The position numbers and the translations under genes are program-made. This document shows positions 33,824 to 42,903 of a DNA stretch of 64,000 nt, piece by piece. The notes under the pieces are model-generated. The model made no database searches, had not been told where the DNA came from, and was given only the letters and a program-made list of their open reading frames with translations. Location of the stretch: NCBI RefSeq assembly GCF_029223485.1, contig NZ_JARHTP010000023.1, positions 117,673-181,672 of the forward strand, read 5' to 3'. Source of the stretch: Streptomyces coacervatus (lineage in GTDB: Bacteria > Actinomycetota > Actinomycetes > Streptomycetales > Streptomycetaceae). Within the stretch, counting starts at the first letter, position 1; every line of letters begins with the position of its first letter.

Positions 33824-34420
33824 GTGCGACCACTGGGCATTGACGGCGCTTGGATGCTGGAACCCAAGGTCTTCGCCGACGACCGCGGCAGCTTCCACGA
33901 GTGGTTCCGCGGCGCCGAGTTCCGCGAGGCGACCGGCCAGGACCTCAACCTGGCGCAGGCCAACTGCTCCGTCTCCAAGCGGGGCACCTTGCGCGGCATC
34001 CACTTCGCCGATGTTCCGCCGAGCCAGGCCAAGTACGTCAAGTGTGTGCGCGGTGCGATCATCGACGTCATCGTCGACATCCGCGTCGGCTCACCGACGT
34101 ACAAGCAGTGGGAGGCCGTCCGGCTCGACGACCGGACCCACCACGCCGTCTACCTGTCCGAGGGCCTCGGCCACGCCTTCTTCGCCCTGACCGACGACGC
34201 GACGGTGGGCTACCTCTGCTCCGAGGGCTACGCCCCCGAGCGCGAGCACGGCATCCACCCGCTCGACCCGGACCTGGCCATCGAGTGGCCGGCCGGCATC
34301 GAGCCGCTGCTGTCCCCGAAGGACGAGCAGGCGCCGACGCTCGCCGCCGCGGAGGCACAGGGCCTGCTCCCGGCGTACGAGGACTGCGTCGCCTACCGCA
34401 GGACCCTTCGCGGCGACTGA
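33824..34420 (+). CDS. rmlC: dTDP-4-dehydrorhamnose 3,5-epimerase
   Basis: A 198-aa cupin epimerase of the rhamnose pathway. Signature pieces are FADDRGSFHEWF, QANCSVSKRGTLRGIHFA (catalytic His), and VDIRVGSPTYKQWEAVRLDD, with YLSEGLGHAFFAL (second essential acid/His region). It starts at GTG 33824, 27 bp after the glycosyltransferase. It completes the set rmlABCD, though split between two divergent units. Confidence 0.94.
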   Translation: MRPLGIDGAWMLEPKVFADDRGSFHEWFRGAEFREATGQDLNLAQANCSVSKRGTLRGIHFADVPPSQAKYVKCVRGAIIDVIVDIRVGSPTYKQWEAVRLDDRTHHAVYLSEGLGHAFFALTDDATVGYLCSEGYAPEREHGIHPLDPDLAIEWPAGIEPLLSPKDEQAPTLAAAEAQGLLPAYEDCVAYRRTLRGD

Positions 34421-34437
34421 CAGCCGCACAGGTCTAT

Positions 34438-34473
34438 GCCGGGCCCTTCCGCGGAAACGGGGAAGGGCCCGGC
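34438..34473 (+). terminator. Hairpin terminator after rmlC
   Basis: A 13-bp stem, GCCGGGCCCTTCC with GGAAGGGCCCGGC and a 10-nt loop, followed by a short T-containing stretch (CTTTATCCCTTT), 18 bp after the rmlC stop. Confidence 0.85.
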
Positions 34474-34573
34474 CTTTATCCCTTTAACACCCTTTGGGGA
34501 ACGCGGAAGGGTCCCCAGCCCTCCTTCTGGGTGACGAAAAAACCGCGGGCAAGGAAATCGAGGACTGAGTGGC

Positions 34574-35833
34574 ATGGGTTTGACCAGCGAGACGACCGTG
34601 TACGTGATGGCGGTCCTGGCCGCCATTTGCGTGGCGCTTCTGGTCTGGCTGTGGCCACGGCTCGCCCGGCAGACTCCGTTGCAGGTGCTCGGACGACTGG
34701 CGGCCGTCGGAGTGACCCAGGTGGCGCTCATCGCGGCCTTCGCGTGCTGGCTGAACTCGTCGTACCAGTTCTTCGGATCGTGGGGCGAACTCTTCGGCAA
34801 CGTCGACACCGCCCCCGTCGGTGTGACGCAGGCATCCGCCGACAACGGCGACGGGACGGTGACCGGCGTCTCCGTCAAAGGGGCGTTGATACAGCCCGCC
34901 GGCGATGAGCAGTTGAGCCGGGTCAGCGGACTGCCCACCGGCAACCCCGCGGTGAACGGGCGGGTGGAGTCCGTGAAGGTCATCGGCCGCCGCACGGGCG
35001 TGGTCGACCCGGCCTTCGTCTACCTGCCGCCGCAGTACTTCCAGAAGGCGTACCACCGGCAGCGCTTCCCGGTGATCGTCGCGCTCAGCGGCTACCCCGG
35101 CAGCATCTTCAACCTCGCGCAGTACCTGCGGGTGTCACAGACCGCCGGAGAGCTGCAGAAGAGCGGCCAGATGCAGCCCACCATCATGGTGATGATCCGG
35201 CCGACGATCGCTCCGCCGCGCGACACCGAGTGCGTGGACGTCCCGGGCGGACCGCAGACCGAGACCTTCCTGGCCAAGGACCTCCCCGACGCCCTGAAGT
35301 CCAGCTACCGGGTGGGCCACGACGCGAGCTCCTGGGGCGTCATGGGCTACTCCTCCGGCGGCACCTGCGCCCTGCAGCTGACGATGCGCAACCCCCACGT
35401 GTACACGACGGCCGGCGCCCTCTCGCCCGACTACAAGATCAAGGACGACCCCACGACCGGCAACCTCTTCGGCAGCGGGCTGGCCCGGGTCAACCGGGTC
35501 AACGGGCACGACCTGATGTGGCGGCTCAAGCACCTTCCCGCGCCCCAGGTCTCCGTCCTGGTCGCCGACAGCAAGAACGGCGAGAAGGGCTACCCGCAGA
35601 CACTGGCCTTCATCAAGGCCGTCAAGGCACCCATGCGCGTCGTGTCGATCCTGCCCGACCACGGCAGCCACAACTTCCCGACCTGGGTACGGGAGATGCC
35701 GGCCACCCTGAAGTGGATGAACCAGCAGCTGACCTTCCCCCAGGACGTCGTACCCCGCCACCACAAACCGGGCCGCACCACGGTACGTGCCTCGGGCCCC
35801 GAGCCCTCGGAGCCCGCCACCAGGCGCAGGTGA
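34574..35833 (+). CDS. Membrane-anchored alpha/beta-hydrolase esterase
   Basis: A 419-aa protein with two N-terminal helices (VMAVLAAICVALLVWLW and VGVTQVALIAAFACWL). These are followed by an external region and a putative-esterase (esterase D / antigen 85-like) alpha/beta-hydrolase domain. The nucleophile Ser is in WGVMGYSSGGTCAL; an acid and His are plausible in LVADSKNGEKG and LPDHGSHNF. The C-terminus is Pro/Arg rich. Related actinobacterial enzymes acylate or deacylate cell-surface components. It follows rmlC after a terminator and lies at the end of the rhamnose locus, convergent with the terpene synthase gene. Confidence 0.8.
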   Translation: MGLTSETTVYVMAVLAAICVALLVWLWPRLARQTPLQVLGRLAAVGVTQVALIAAFACWLNSSYQFFGSWGELFGNVDTAPVGVTQASADNGDGTVTGVSVKGALIQPAGDEQLSRVSGLPTGNPAVNGRVESVKVIGRRTGVVDPAFVYLPPQYFQKAYHRQRFPVIVALSGYPGSIFNLAQYLRVSQTAGELQKSGQMQPTIMVMIRPTIAPPRDTECVDVPGGPQTETFLAKDLPDALKSSYRVGHDASSWGVMGYSSGGTCALQLTMRNPHVYTTAGALSPDYKIKDDPTTGNLFGSGLARVNRVNGHDLMWRLKHLPAPQVSVLVADSKNGEKGYPQTLAFIKAVKAPMRVVSILPDHGSHNFPTWVREMPATLKWMNQQLTFPQDVVPRHHKPGRTTVRASGPEPSEPATRRR

Positions 35834-35844
35834 CGGTCGGCAGG

Positions 35845-38200
35845 TCATCCATAACGCCCCACGCGGACGTGGAAGTCGGTGGAGGAGACGAGCTGTGCCA
35901 TGGCATCGGCCCAGGCGCGTACCTCGTGGTCGGGTGAGCGAGCCAGGCGGCTGATGAGGCGGTGGGCCACTGCTGCTTCGTCGTCGCACATGCGGGTGAC
36001 GCGTCCGAGAGCCTCGTCGGTCGTGACATCCGTGTGGCGCATCAGGAGATCTGGGAGCGAGAAGGGGTTCGACTGTGGCGCACCGCGAGCCCCGTGCTCG
36101 TAGGAGAAGGAACAGAGATCGTTGATCCAGCCGACCAAGTTGTGGACGGCAGTTTCCAATCGGTGCATGTCCGGCGTGAGGAGTGCGTGACTCGGGCGCG
36201 GAACAAGTGCCGTGATGATCGTGGCGAACACCGTGTGGCGTCGCATGGTCATGTACTCGTCCATGGGGACGGGTTCGTCGCCCCAGAGCCTGTGAGCCTC
36301 CCAGAGCAGGGAGAAGAAGATGCTGCGCAGTGCGGAGTCGAACCGGGTGAGACAGCTGCGGGGAAGCAGACGTTCGGCGCGGGCGGTGAGTTCGGCGAGG
36401 GCTGCGGGAAAACCGTCACCGCAGGCGCGGTGGTTGCCCTGCACCGCGCCGGTCCGGTCGAGGATCCGAGTGAAGTCGGCCAGTGTTCGCGCGAGTTGGC
36501 GGGGATCGGCACGACCGACGGCTTCCGCGTGCATGTCGTCGAAGGCGGTGAGCCACGTGAAGGCGTCTGCGGCCAGAGTGAGCATGTCGTGCGACGAGTG
36601 GGGAAAGGCCCTTGCGGTTTCGCGTCCGACGCATGTGCGGTCCAGGCGTTTTCGTCGGATCGGATCCGGGACCAGGCCGTGACGGTCGCGCCAGGCGCGG
36701 GTGTGTGCTTCGACGCTGTCGGCGTGGGGGCTCACTTGCTGAGGGAAGCGTGTCCAGAAGAGCGGACGGGGAGGATCTTCTGCGCCCTGTGCTGCCCGGT
36801 GAGCGACCGTGAAACCGGCCAGGACGGCCGCCCGTACGACCGTCGTGGGAGCGTACAGGGCTTTGCCGATCCAGAGTTCGGGATGGGACACGTCGTCGAG
36901 TCGGCTGCCCAGCCAGTCGCGGGGACGTAGCTGGACCTCCTGCGGAGCCGGTCCGTGGCGCTGTTCCAGTGCGGCCAGGGTCAACACCGCGTACGAGGTC
37001 TCTTCGGCTGTGCCGTCGCCATAGCCCCAGGAGCCGTTCGCGTGCTGGGAGCCGAGTAGCCAGTCATAGGTGGTCCGCAGTTCGCAGGACATCGCCGAGC
37101 CGAGGGCGAAGACGGCCTGGGCAGTGGCGTAGTACGGCGAGATATGCCACTTGTCGTGCCAGCAGCCCAGGTCGGAGCGAGTGGCGAGAAGGAAGTCGGT
37201 GGCCTTGCGCCGCTGTGGGCCGAAACGGTCGGGTGCGGTTGAAAGAGCTTCCAGCACACGGGCGTTGGCACTCACCGCGGGACCGCGCTCGTGAGGGAAA
37301 CCGTAGAAGTGATCCGGCCCTTCGAAAGCCAACAGGGCAGAGAGAAGGTCGGCGCCCTCTGCGTCCAGACGATGGAGCACGATGGCCGCCATGGCGGTGT
37401 CGTCGGAGTCGGACACGGGGAAGTCCGCATCGACTCCCAGACCGCGGCCCCCGGTTGACAGTGCCGTCCGCTGCAAACGCCCGACGAGCGCCGCGGCCTC
37501 GGAGCCGGGAGGCAGGATTCCGGCGCGGTCGAGCAGGTAGAGCACCCAGGCGTCCTCGAAAAACGCCGATCGGAAAGCACTCGGGGAATCCGCCGTCACC
37601 CGTGGAGGCGGCGGCACGAGACAAGTAGTCGAGCGCTGCGCCGGAGCGGGTGTGCCGGTACAGGGCCGCGGTCGCGGCGACACTGTTGGCCAGCGAACCA
37701 TTGGGCGACGTGAACGTCTCGACGCTCTTGGCCTTGTCGCCGTACGGGGCGCCGAGCGCTTCCAGCGAGTACAGCAGGGTGGTCGGCCGGGTGGTGAACA
37801 GGTCCGGTGAAATGAGACCGAGCTTCGCCGCGCCGAGCTGCTCCAACCCGGCAAAGTCCTCGTAGGGGAGCGGCTGACCTGTCCGACGCGACTGATCGAG
37901 GAGGTGGGGGACCGTGACCTCGAACGCGATCAGTTCGTCCGCGGACTCCTGCCAGCGCGGTGCTTGTCGGCGGACATGGGCCAGCCCTGCGGCGCATGCC
38001 GTGGTGGCCCATTCCTCCTGGACCTCCGACAGCGTCACGATCGCTGCCAGTGTGGAGACCAGCCGGTCCTGGACATGGTGAACCGTGCCTCCCCAAGAAC
38101 CGTCAAGATGCTGCCGGCGCCGAAGCCAGTCCAGAGCTCCCTGCCGTAGCGGTCCGTCGGGCAGCAGACGAGCCACCTGGGCCGTCGTGTAGGCATGACT
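35845..38200 (-). pseudogene. Two-domain (class II + class I) terpene synthase, fused behind ispG and frameshifted
   Basis: Joining two frames gives about 785 residues of terpene synthase. The first part, in the ispG frame, starts near SHAYTTAQVARLL and carries a QW-like GSWGG. At 37559-37563 a run of five T (minus strand) has one too many; dropping one restores FPIGVFEDAWVLYLLDRAGIL. Then come the class II acid motif DSDD (37399-37410), a second GSWGYG repeat, and a class I domain with DDMHAE (36523-36540) and NDLCSFSYE (36097-36123). The protein would thus both protonate-cyclise and ionise a prenyl diphosphate, as in bifunctional diterpene synthases. Usually bacteria split these jobs between two proteins. 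Substrate and product are unknown; GGPP is the likely substrate. Confidence 0.78.
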
Positions 38201-39076
38201 CGCGAGCCGGTGGATGTCGACCTGGAGGCGGCCGCAGCCGGGGCAGGAGACGATCTCCAGCCTGCGGGGGCGCAGGCCCAGGGACTGCAGGATGTGGCAG
38301 CCGGCCTTGACCTGCTCGACGGGGTCGGTGGAGAGGGAGACGCGGATGGTGTCGCCGATGCCCTCGGCGAGCAGTACGCCGAAGGCGACGGCGGACTTGA
38401 TGGCGCCCTGGAAGGCGGGGCCCGCCTCCGTGACCCCCAAGTGCAGGGGATAGTCGCAGCGTTGGGCCAGCAGCCGGTTCGCGGCGATCATCGTGAGCGG
38501 GTCGTGATGCTTGACCGCGATCTTCAGGTCGCGGAAGCCGTGCTCCTCGAACAGCGAGCACTCCCACAGTGCGGACTCCACCAGGGCCTGTGGGGTCGCC
38601 CTGCCGTACTTGGCGAGCAGACGGGGGTCCAGGGAGCCGGCGTTCACCCCGATCCGGATCGGCACTCCGGCCTGCGCGGCGGCTCGGGCGATCTCGCCCA
38701 CTCGGTCGTCGAACTTCTTGATGTTGCCCGGGTTCACCCGTACGCCGGCACAGCCGGCGTCGATGGCGGCGAACACATAGCGGGGCTGGAAGTGGATGTC
38801 GGCGATCACCGGGATCGGCGACCTGGCCACCAGACGGGGCAGCGCCTCCGCGTCGTCCGCGGACGGGACGGCGACCCGGACGATGTCGCAGCCCGCCGCC
38901 GTCACCTGCGCGATCTGCTGGAGGGTGGCGTTCACGTCCGCGGTCACCGTGGTCGTCATGGTCTGCACGCTGATCGGTGCGCTGCCGCCGACGGGTACCC
39001 GGCCGACATGGATCTGCCGGGTGCGGCGGCGCACCGAGATCGGGGGAATGCCCGGCACAGGAAGGTCCACGCTCAT
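38201..39076 (-). pseudogene. ispG: IspG (GcpE) 5' portion, truncated and joined to terpene synthase
   Basis: The first 292 residues are a normal 4-hydroxy-3-methylbut-2-enyl diphosphate synthase TIM barrel (GGSAPISVQTMTTT, VRVNPGNIKKFDD, ALVESALWECSLFEEHGF, LHLGVTEAGP). They reach the first two cluster cysteines in SCPGCGRLQVDIHRLA. The third Cys region (CVVNGPGEAREA in relatives) and the last 90 or so residues are absent. Instead the frame passes directly into a terpene-synthase N-terminus (TTAQVARLL). Without the third ligand the [4Fe-4S] cluster cannot form normally, so this copy is probably inactive. Its ATG overlaps the dxs stop (ATGA at 39073-39076). A deletion between ispG and the cyclase is the simplest origin. 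Confidence 0.85.
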
Positions 39077-40908
39077 CCCGCCCTCCTGGCGACCGCGGCC
39101 GGACGGGACGGCATGTCCAGGGCGTTCAGCACCGCACCGGCGATTCCGGCGGAGTCCAGCCCCGCCTCGGCCAGCAGTTGCTCACGCGAGCCGTGGGCGA
39201 CGAACGCGCGGTCCAGGCCCAGAGTGAGCTGACGGGCCCTGGAGCCCGTCTCCCGGCAGGCCTGCGCCATGGCCGAACCGGCGCCTCCCGCAAGGGAGTT
39301 GTCCTCTACGGTGACCCACATCCGATGCCGGGCGGCGAGCGAGGCAAGTGCGGGGTTCACGGGCAGGACCCAGCAGGGGTCGGCCACCGTGACGCCGAGC
39401 CCTTGCGCCTCCAGCCGCTCGGCGGCTTCCAGCGCGGCGGGCGCCAGCGGCCCGATCGGGATCAGCAGGACGTCGAGGGCGCCCGCCGGGGTGCGGCGCA
39501 GGATGTCCAGACCGCTCATACGGGCCACGGCCGGGATCTCGGCGAGTGCGGTGCCTTTCGGGAGCCGTACGGCGGTCGGTCCGTCCTGCATCGCGATCGC
39601 GGCCCGCAACTGGGCCCGCAGCCGTACGCGATCCCGTGGAGCCGCCACCCGCATACCCGGCACCATCGACAGCAGCGACAGATCCCACATGCCGTGGTGC
39701 GAGGGCCCGTCGGGGCCGGTGAGGCCCGCTCGGTCCAGGACGAACGTCACCGACAACCGGTGCAGGGCCACGTCCATCAGCAGCTGGTCGAAGGCCCGGT
39801 TGAGGAAGGTGGCGTAGACGGCGACCACGGGATGGAAGCCGCCCATCGCCAGCCCGGCCGCCGAGGTGACGGCATGCTGCTCGGCGATGCCGACGTCGAA
39901 GACCCGCTCGGGGAACCGTTCGGCCATCGCCGTCAGCCCGGTCGGGCCCGGCATCGCCGCCGTGATCGCGACGATGTCCTCGTGGGTGGCCGCCAGCTTC
40001 AGCAGCTCCTCGCCGAAGACGCCGGTCCACGACTTGGCCGCCGTGCCGAGTGGCCGTCCCGTGGCCGGGTCCAGCACACCGACGGCGTGCAGCCGCTCCG
40101 CCGTGTCCAGCTCCGCAGGCGCGTACCCTCGACCCTTGCTTGTGACGACGTGCACCACCACCGCACGGCGCAGGTCACGGGCCCGGTGGAGTACGGATTC
40201 GACCGCGACGGCGTCATGACCGTCCACGGGACCGAAGTAGCCGAAGCCGAGGTCGGTGAAGAGGTTGCGGCAGACCGCCGCCCCCTCGCCGCGTCTGAGC
40301 AGGTCCAGCTGCGCGGCCACCGCGCCCACGGTCGGCGCGTACGACCGGCCGTTGTCGTTGACCACCACGATCACGGGACGATCCGCCGCCGCCCCGAGGT
40401 TGTTGAGCGCCTCCCAGGCCATCCCACCGGTCAGCGCGCCGTCTCCGACGACGGCGACCACCGCGCGGTCCCGCTCCCCGTTGAGGGCACGGGACTTGAC
40501 CAACCCGTCCGCGTAGGACAGCGCGGTCGACGCGTGCGAGTTCTCCACGAGGTCGTGCACCGACTCGGCCCGGGACGGATAACCGGACAGGCCTTGTCTG
40601 CTCCGCAGTGAATCGAAGCGGTGCCGGCGGCCGGTGAGCAGCTTGTGCACGTAGGCCTGGTGCCCGGTGTCGAACACGATCGCGTCCCGGGGGGAATCGA
40701 AGACCCGGTGCAGCGCGAGGGTGAGCTCCACCACCCCCAGATTCGGGCCCAGATGCCCGCCGCTCGCGCACACCTTCTCGATCAGGAAACCTCTGATTTC
40801 GTCGGCCAGTTGGGGCAGCAGGTCCGGTGGGAGGCGTTGCAGATCGTGGGGGTCGGCGAGGGTCTCCAGCAGCGGACGGGTGGCGGACAACTCCGCGTTC
40901 TGTGCCAT
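39073..40908 (-). CDS. dxs: 1-deoxy-D-xylulose-5-phosphate synthase
   Basis: A 611-aa thiamine-diphosphate transketolase-type enzyme, the first step of the MEP isoprenoid pathway (pyruvate plus glyceraldehyde 3-phosphate). It has GGHLGPNLGVVELTLALH, the TPP motif GDGALTGG...N (about residues 145-175), FVLDRAGLTGPDGPSHHGMWDLSLL in the pyrimidine domain, and a C-terminal transketolase domain with VEDNSLAGGAGSA. The ATG at 40908 has GGAGGG upstream. It is first in a leftward operon with ispG, an arrangement that supplies precursor to a nearby terpene pathway. It appears intact and would be a second copy if the genome carries a housekeeping dxs. Confidence 0.94.
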   Translation of the reverse strand: MAQNAELSATRPLLETLADPHDLQRLPPDLLPQLADEIRGFLIEKVCASGGHLGPNLGVVELTLALHRVFDSPRDAIVFDTGHQAYVHKLLTGRRHRFDSLRSRQGLSGYPSRAESVHDLVENSHASTALSYADGLVKSRALNGERDRAVVAVVGDGALTGGMAWEALNNLGAAADRPVIVVVNDNGRSYAPTVGAVAAQLDLLRRGEGAAVCRNLFTDLGFGYFGPVDGHDAVAVESVLHRARDLRRAVVVHVVTSKGRGYAPAELDTAERLHAVGVLDPATGRPLGTAAKSWTGVFGEELLKLAATHEDIVAITAAMPGPTGLTAMAERFPERVFDVGIAEQHAVTSAAGLAMGGFHPVVAVYATFLNRAFDQLLMDVALHRLSVTFVLDRAGLTGPDGPSHHGMWDLSLLSMVPGMRVAAPRDRVRLRAQLRAAIAMQDGPTAVRLPKGTALAEIPAVARMSGLDILRRTPAGALDVLLIPIGPLAPAALEAAERLEAQGLGVTVADPCWVLPVNPALASLAARHRMWVTVEDNSLAGGAGSAMAQACRETGSRARQLTLGLDRAFVAHGSREQLLAEAGLDSAGIAGAVLNALDMPSRPAAVARRAG

Positions 40909-41483
40909 GCGGCACACTCCCTCCGGTCGCCGGGCGGGGGTGGGTGTCCCGCTCTTCACCGTTCAGGAAGTACGGAATGGGACGGCGGCCTGCAGGAGAA
41001 GCGTTTCCTCATTCACCAGGTTTGCAAAGGCGCATCCGGCGGGCGCTTGAAGTGCACATGTGGCGAGAAAACGCCCTGATCGACTACGAAGACGCGGCGG
41101 CGCACTTGGGTGGGAGGGGAGCGTCCCATGTGCGCGTCGCACTACTGCTATCGGCCACCTCGCTCGCGAAGCCGCTCGGGCATCAGGGCTCGTGCGCGAC
41201 CCCGGATGCGCCTTCTCGGAATGCGGTCCTCGCGCGGTTATCGCGACACAGCGGGCATATCGGCCGCCCCTGACCCGTCAAAGAAGCCGGGTGGGCAGGG
41301 TGTGCTCCCTGTGCATCCGGTGGCGCAAACATGTCGATCATTCCCCCGGCCGTCTCGACCAACATCATTTGACTTTGATTCACTTGCGCCGCAGGAGCCT
41401 CACGGGCCGACCGGCCCGGTGCGGGCTCCTTCTTGATGCACGCGCCCATAAGCCCATACGAAGGCCCATACGAAGGGACCAGG
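40909..41483. other. Divergent control region between dxs and the 2-MIB operon
   Basis: About 575 bp with no convincing gene. A TTGACT at about 41390 could be the -35 of the rightward operon. The right end carries the 12-bp tandem repeat at 41452-41475. The length suggests more than one regulatory input, but no clear operator palindrome was found. Confidence 0.45.
41452..41475 (+). repeat. Tandem 12-bp direct repeat before the encapsulin gene
   Basis: GCCCATACGAAG occurs twice in perfect head-to-tail order, preceded by a partial copy GCCCATA at 41444. It ends 8 bp before the ATG at 41484, so it includes the ribosome-binding region (AAGGGACCAGG). It may affect translation or bind a regulator. 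Confidence 0.7.
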
Positions 41484-42893
41484 ATGTCGCAGCCGGAGCA
41501 GCCCGACCAATCACCAGGCCGGGCACAGCTCAGTCTTGGGATCGCCGCCGCTCGGAACCTGACGACCACCACCAAGACCGTGCCGCAGATGCAGGGCATC
41601 AGCTCGCGGTGGCTGCTGCGGATGCTGCCCTGGGTGGAGGTGAAGGGCGGCACGTACCGGGTCAACCGGCGGCTGGTGTACGAGATAGGGGACGGCCGGG
41701 TGACGTTCGTCCAGGAGGGCGCCGCGGTCAAGGTCGTCCCCGCCGAGCTGGGCGAACTGCCGTTGCTGCGCGGCTTCGGCGACGAGGCGGTGCTGCGGGC
41801 CCTGGCCGAGCGGTGCGAGCAGCAGGAGTACGAGCCCGGCCAGGTGATCGCCCGGCAGGGCCGGGCCGTCGACCACGTCTACCTGATCGCGCACGGCAAG
41901 GTCGAGAAACTCGCGCCCGGCCAGTACGGCGAGGAGACCCGGCGCGGCGTGCTGGCCGACGGCGGGTTCCTCGGCGGGCAGATGGTCGCCGAGCAGCCGG
42001 GCACATGGGAGTTCACGGCTCGCACGCTGACGGCGTGCACGGTGCTGGCGCTGCCCCGGGAGGCGTACGAGGAGGTGGCGGCCCGGCACGAGGGGCTGCG
42101 GGCCCACGTCCGGCGGAACCAGGCCGAAGGGGCACGGCCGCGGAACAAGAAGGGCGAGGCGGCCATCGGCCTCGCCTCCGGTCACTCCGGCGAGCCGGTG
42201 CTGCCGGGCACGTTCGTGGACTACGAACTCCGGCCCCGTGAGTACGAGTTGAGCGTCGCGCAGACCGTCCTCAGGGTGCACAGCCGGGTCGCGGACCTCT
42301 ACAACGACCCGATGGACCAGGTCGAGCAGCAGCTGCGGCTGACCGTCGAGGCCCTGCGCGAGCGCCAGGAGTCCGAGCTGGTCAACAACCCCGACTTCGG
42401 GCTGCTGCACAACGCCGACCACAGCCAGCGCATCTCCACCCACTCCGGCCCGCCCACCCCGGACGACATGGACGAGCTGCTCAGCATGCGGCGCGGGACG
42501 AAAGCCTTCTTCGCCCACCCGAAGGCGATCTCCGCGTTCGGCCGCGAGTGCAACAAGCGGGGTCTCGCGTTCGACACCGCCGAGGTCGGCGGGCACCCCG
42601 TACCGGCCTGGCGCGGCGTCCCCCTCATTCCCTGCGGCAAGATCCCGGTCTCCGGGCAGGGCACCTCCGCGATCCTCGCGATGCGGCTGGGCGAGGGGGA
42701 GCAGGGCGTCGTCGGCCTGCGGCAGACCGGGATCCCGGACGAGTACGAGCCGGGCCTGAACGTACGGTTCATGGGCATCAACGAGCAGGCGATCATCTCC
42801 TACCTGGTCAGCACCTACTACTCGGCGGCCGTCCTCGTGCCCGACGCGCTCGGCGTTCTGGAGAACGTCGAGGTCTTCGGCGCGCCGTCGTAA
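41484..42893 (+). CDS. Family 2 encapsulin shell protein with cyclic-nucleotide-binding domain
   Basis: A 469-aa protein of the EshA type. Residues 1-90 form an N-arm (AARNLTTTTKTVPQMQGISSRWLLRMLPWVEVKGGTYRVNRR). Residues about 92-205 are a Crp-like nucleotide-binding beta-barrel (YEPGQVIARQGRAVDHVYLIAHGKVE; GGFLGGQM). From about 230 to the end is the HK97-fold shell domain (YELRPREYELSVAQTVLRVHSRVADLY; FFAHPKAISAFGRECNKRGL; GLNVRFMGINEQAIISYLVSTYYSAAVLVPDALGVLENVEVF). Family 2B encapsulins assemble into protein compartments and sit in operons with 2-methylisoborneol synthase, which they enclose. The next two genes match. The ATG follows AAGGGACCAGG. Confidence 0.9.
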   Translation: MSQPEQPDQSPGRAQLSLGIAAARNLTTTTKTVPQMQGISSRWLLRMLPWVEVKGGTYRVNRRLVYEIGDGRVTFVQEGAAVKVVPAELGELPLLRGFGDEAVLRALAERCEQQEYEPGQVIARQGRAVDHVYLIAHGKVEKLAPGQYGEETRRGVLADGGFLGGQMVAEQPGTWEFTARTLTACTVLALPREAYEEVAARHEGLRAHVRRNQAEGARPRNKKGEAAIGLASGHSGEPVLPGTFVDYELRPREYELSVAQTVLRVHSRVADLYNDPMDQVEQQLRLTVEALRERQESELVNNPDFGLLHNADHSQRISTHSGPPTPDDMDELLSMRRGTKAFFAHPKAISAFGRECNKRGLAFDTAEVGGHPVPAWRGVPLIPCGKIPVSGQGTSAILAMRLGEGEQGVVGLRQTGIPDEYEPGLNVRFMGINEQAIISYLVSTYYSAAVLVPDALGVLENVEVFGAPS

Positions 42894-42903
42894 GGAGAAG
42901 TCC

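Noticed and set aside
31757..34003. 748-aa minus-strand frame across the glycosyltransferase and rmlC
   Set aside because: Low-complexity antisense shadow; the plus strand has intact GT2 and epimerase signatures.
40909..41483. Several plus-strand frames before the encapsulin gene considered as a small gene
   Set aside because: No ribosome site, no family and mixed third-position use; better read as a control region.
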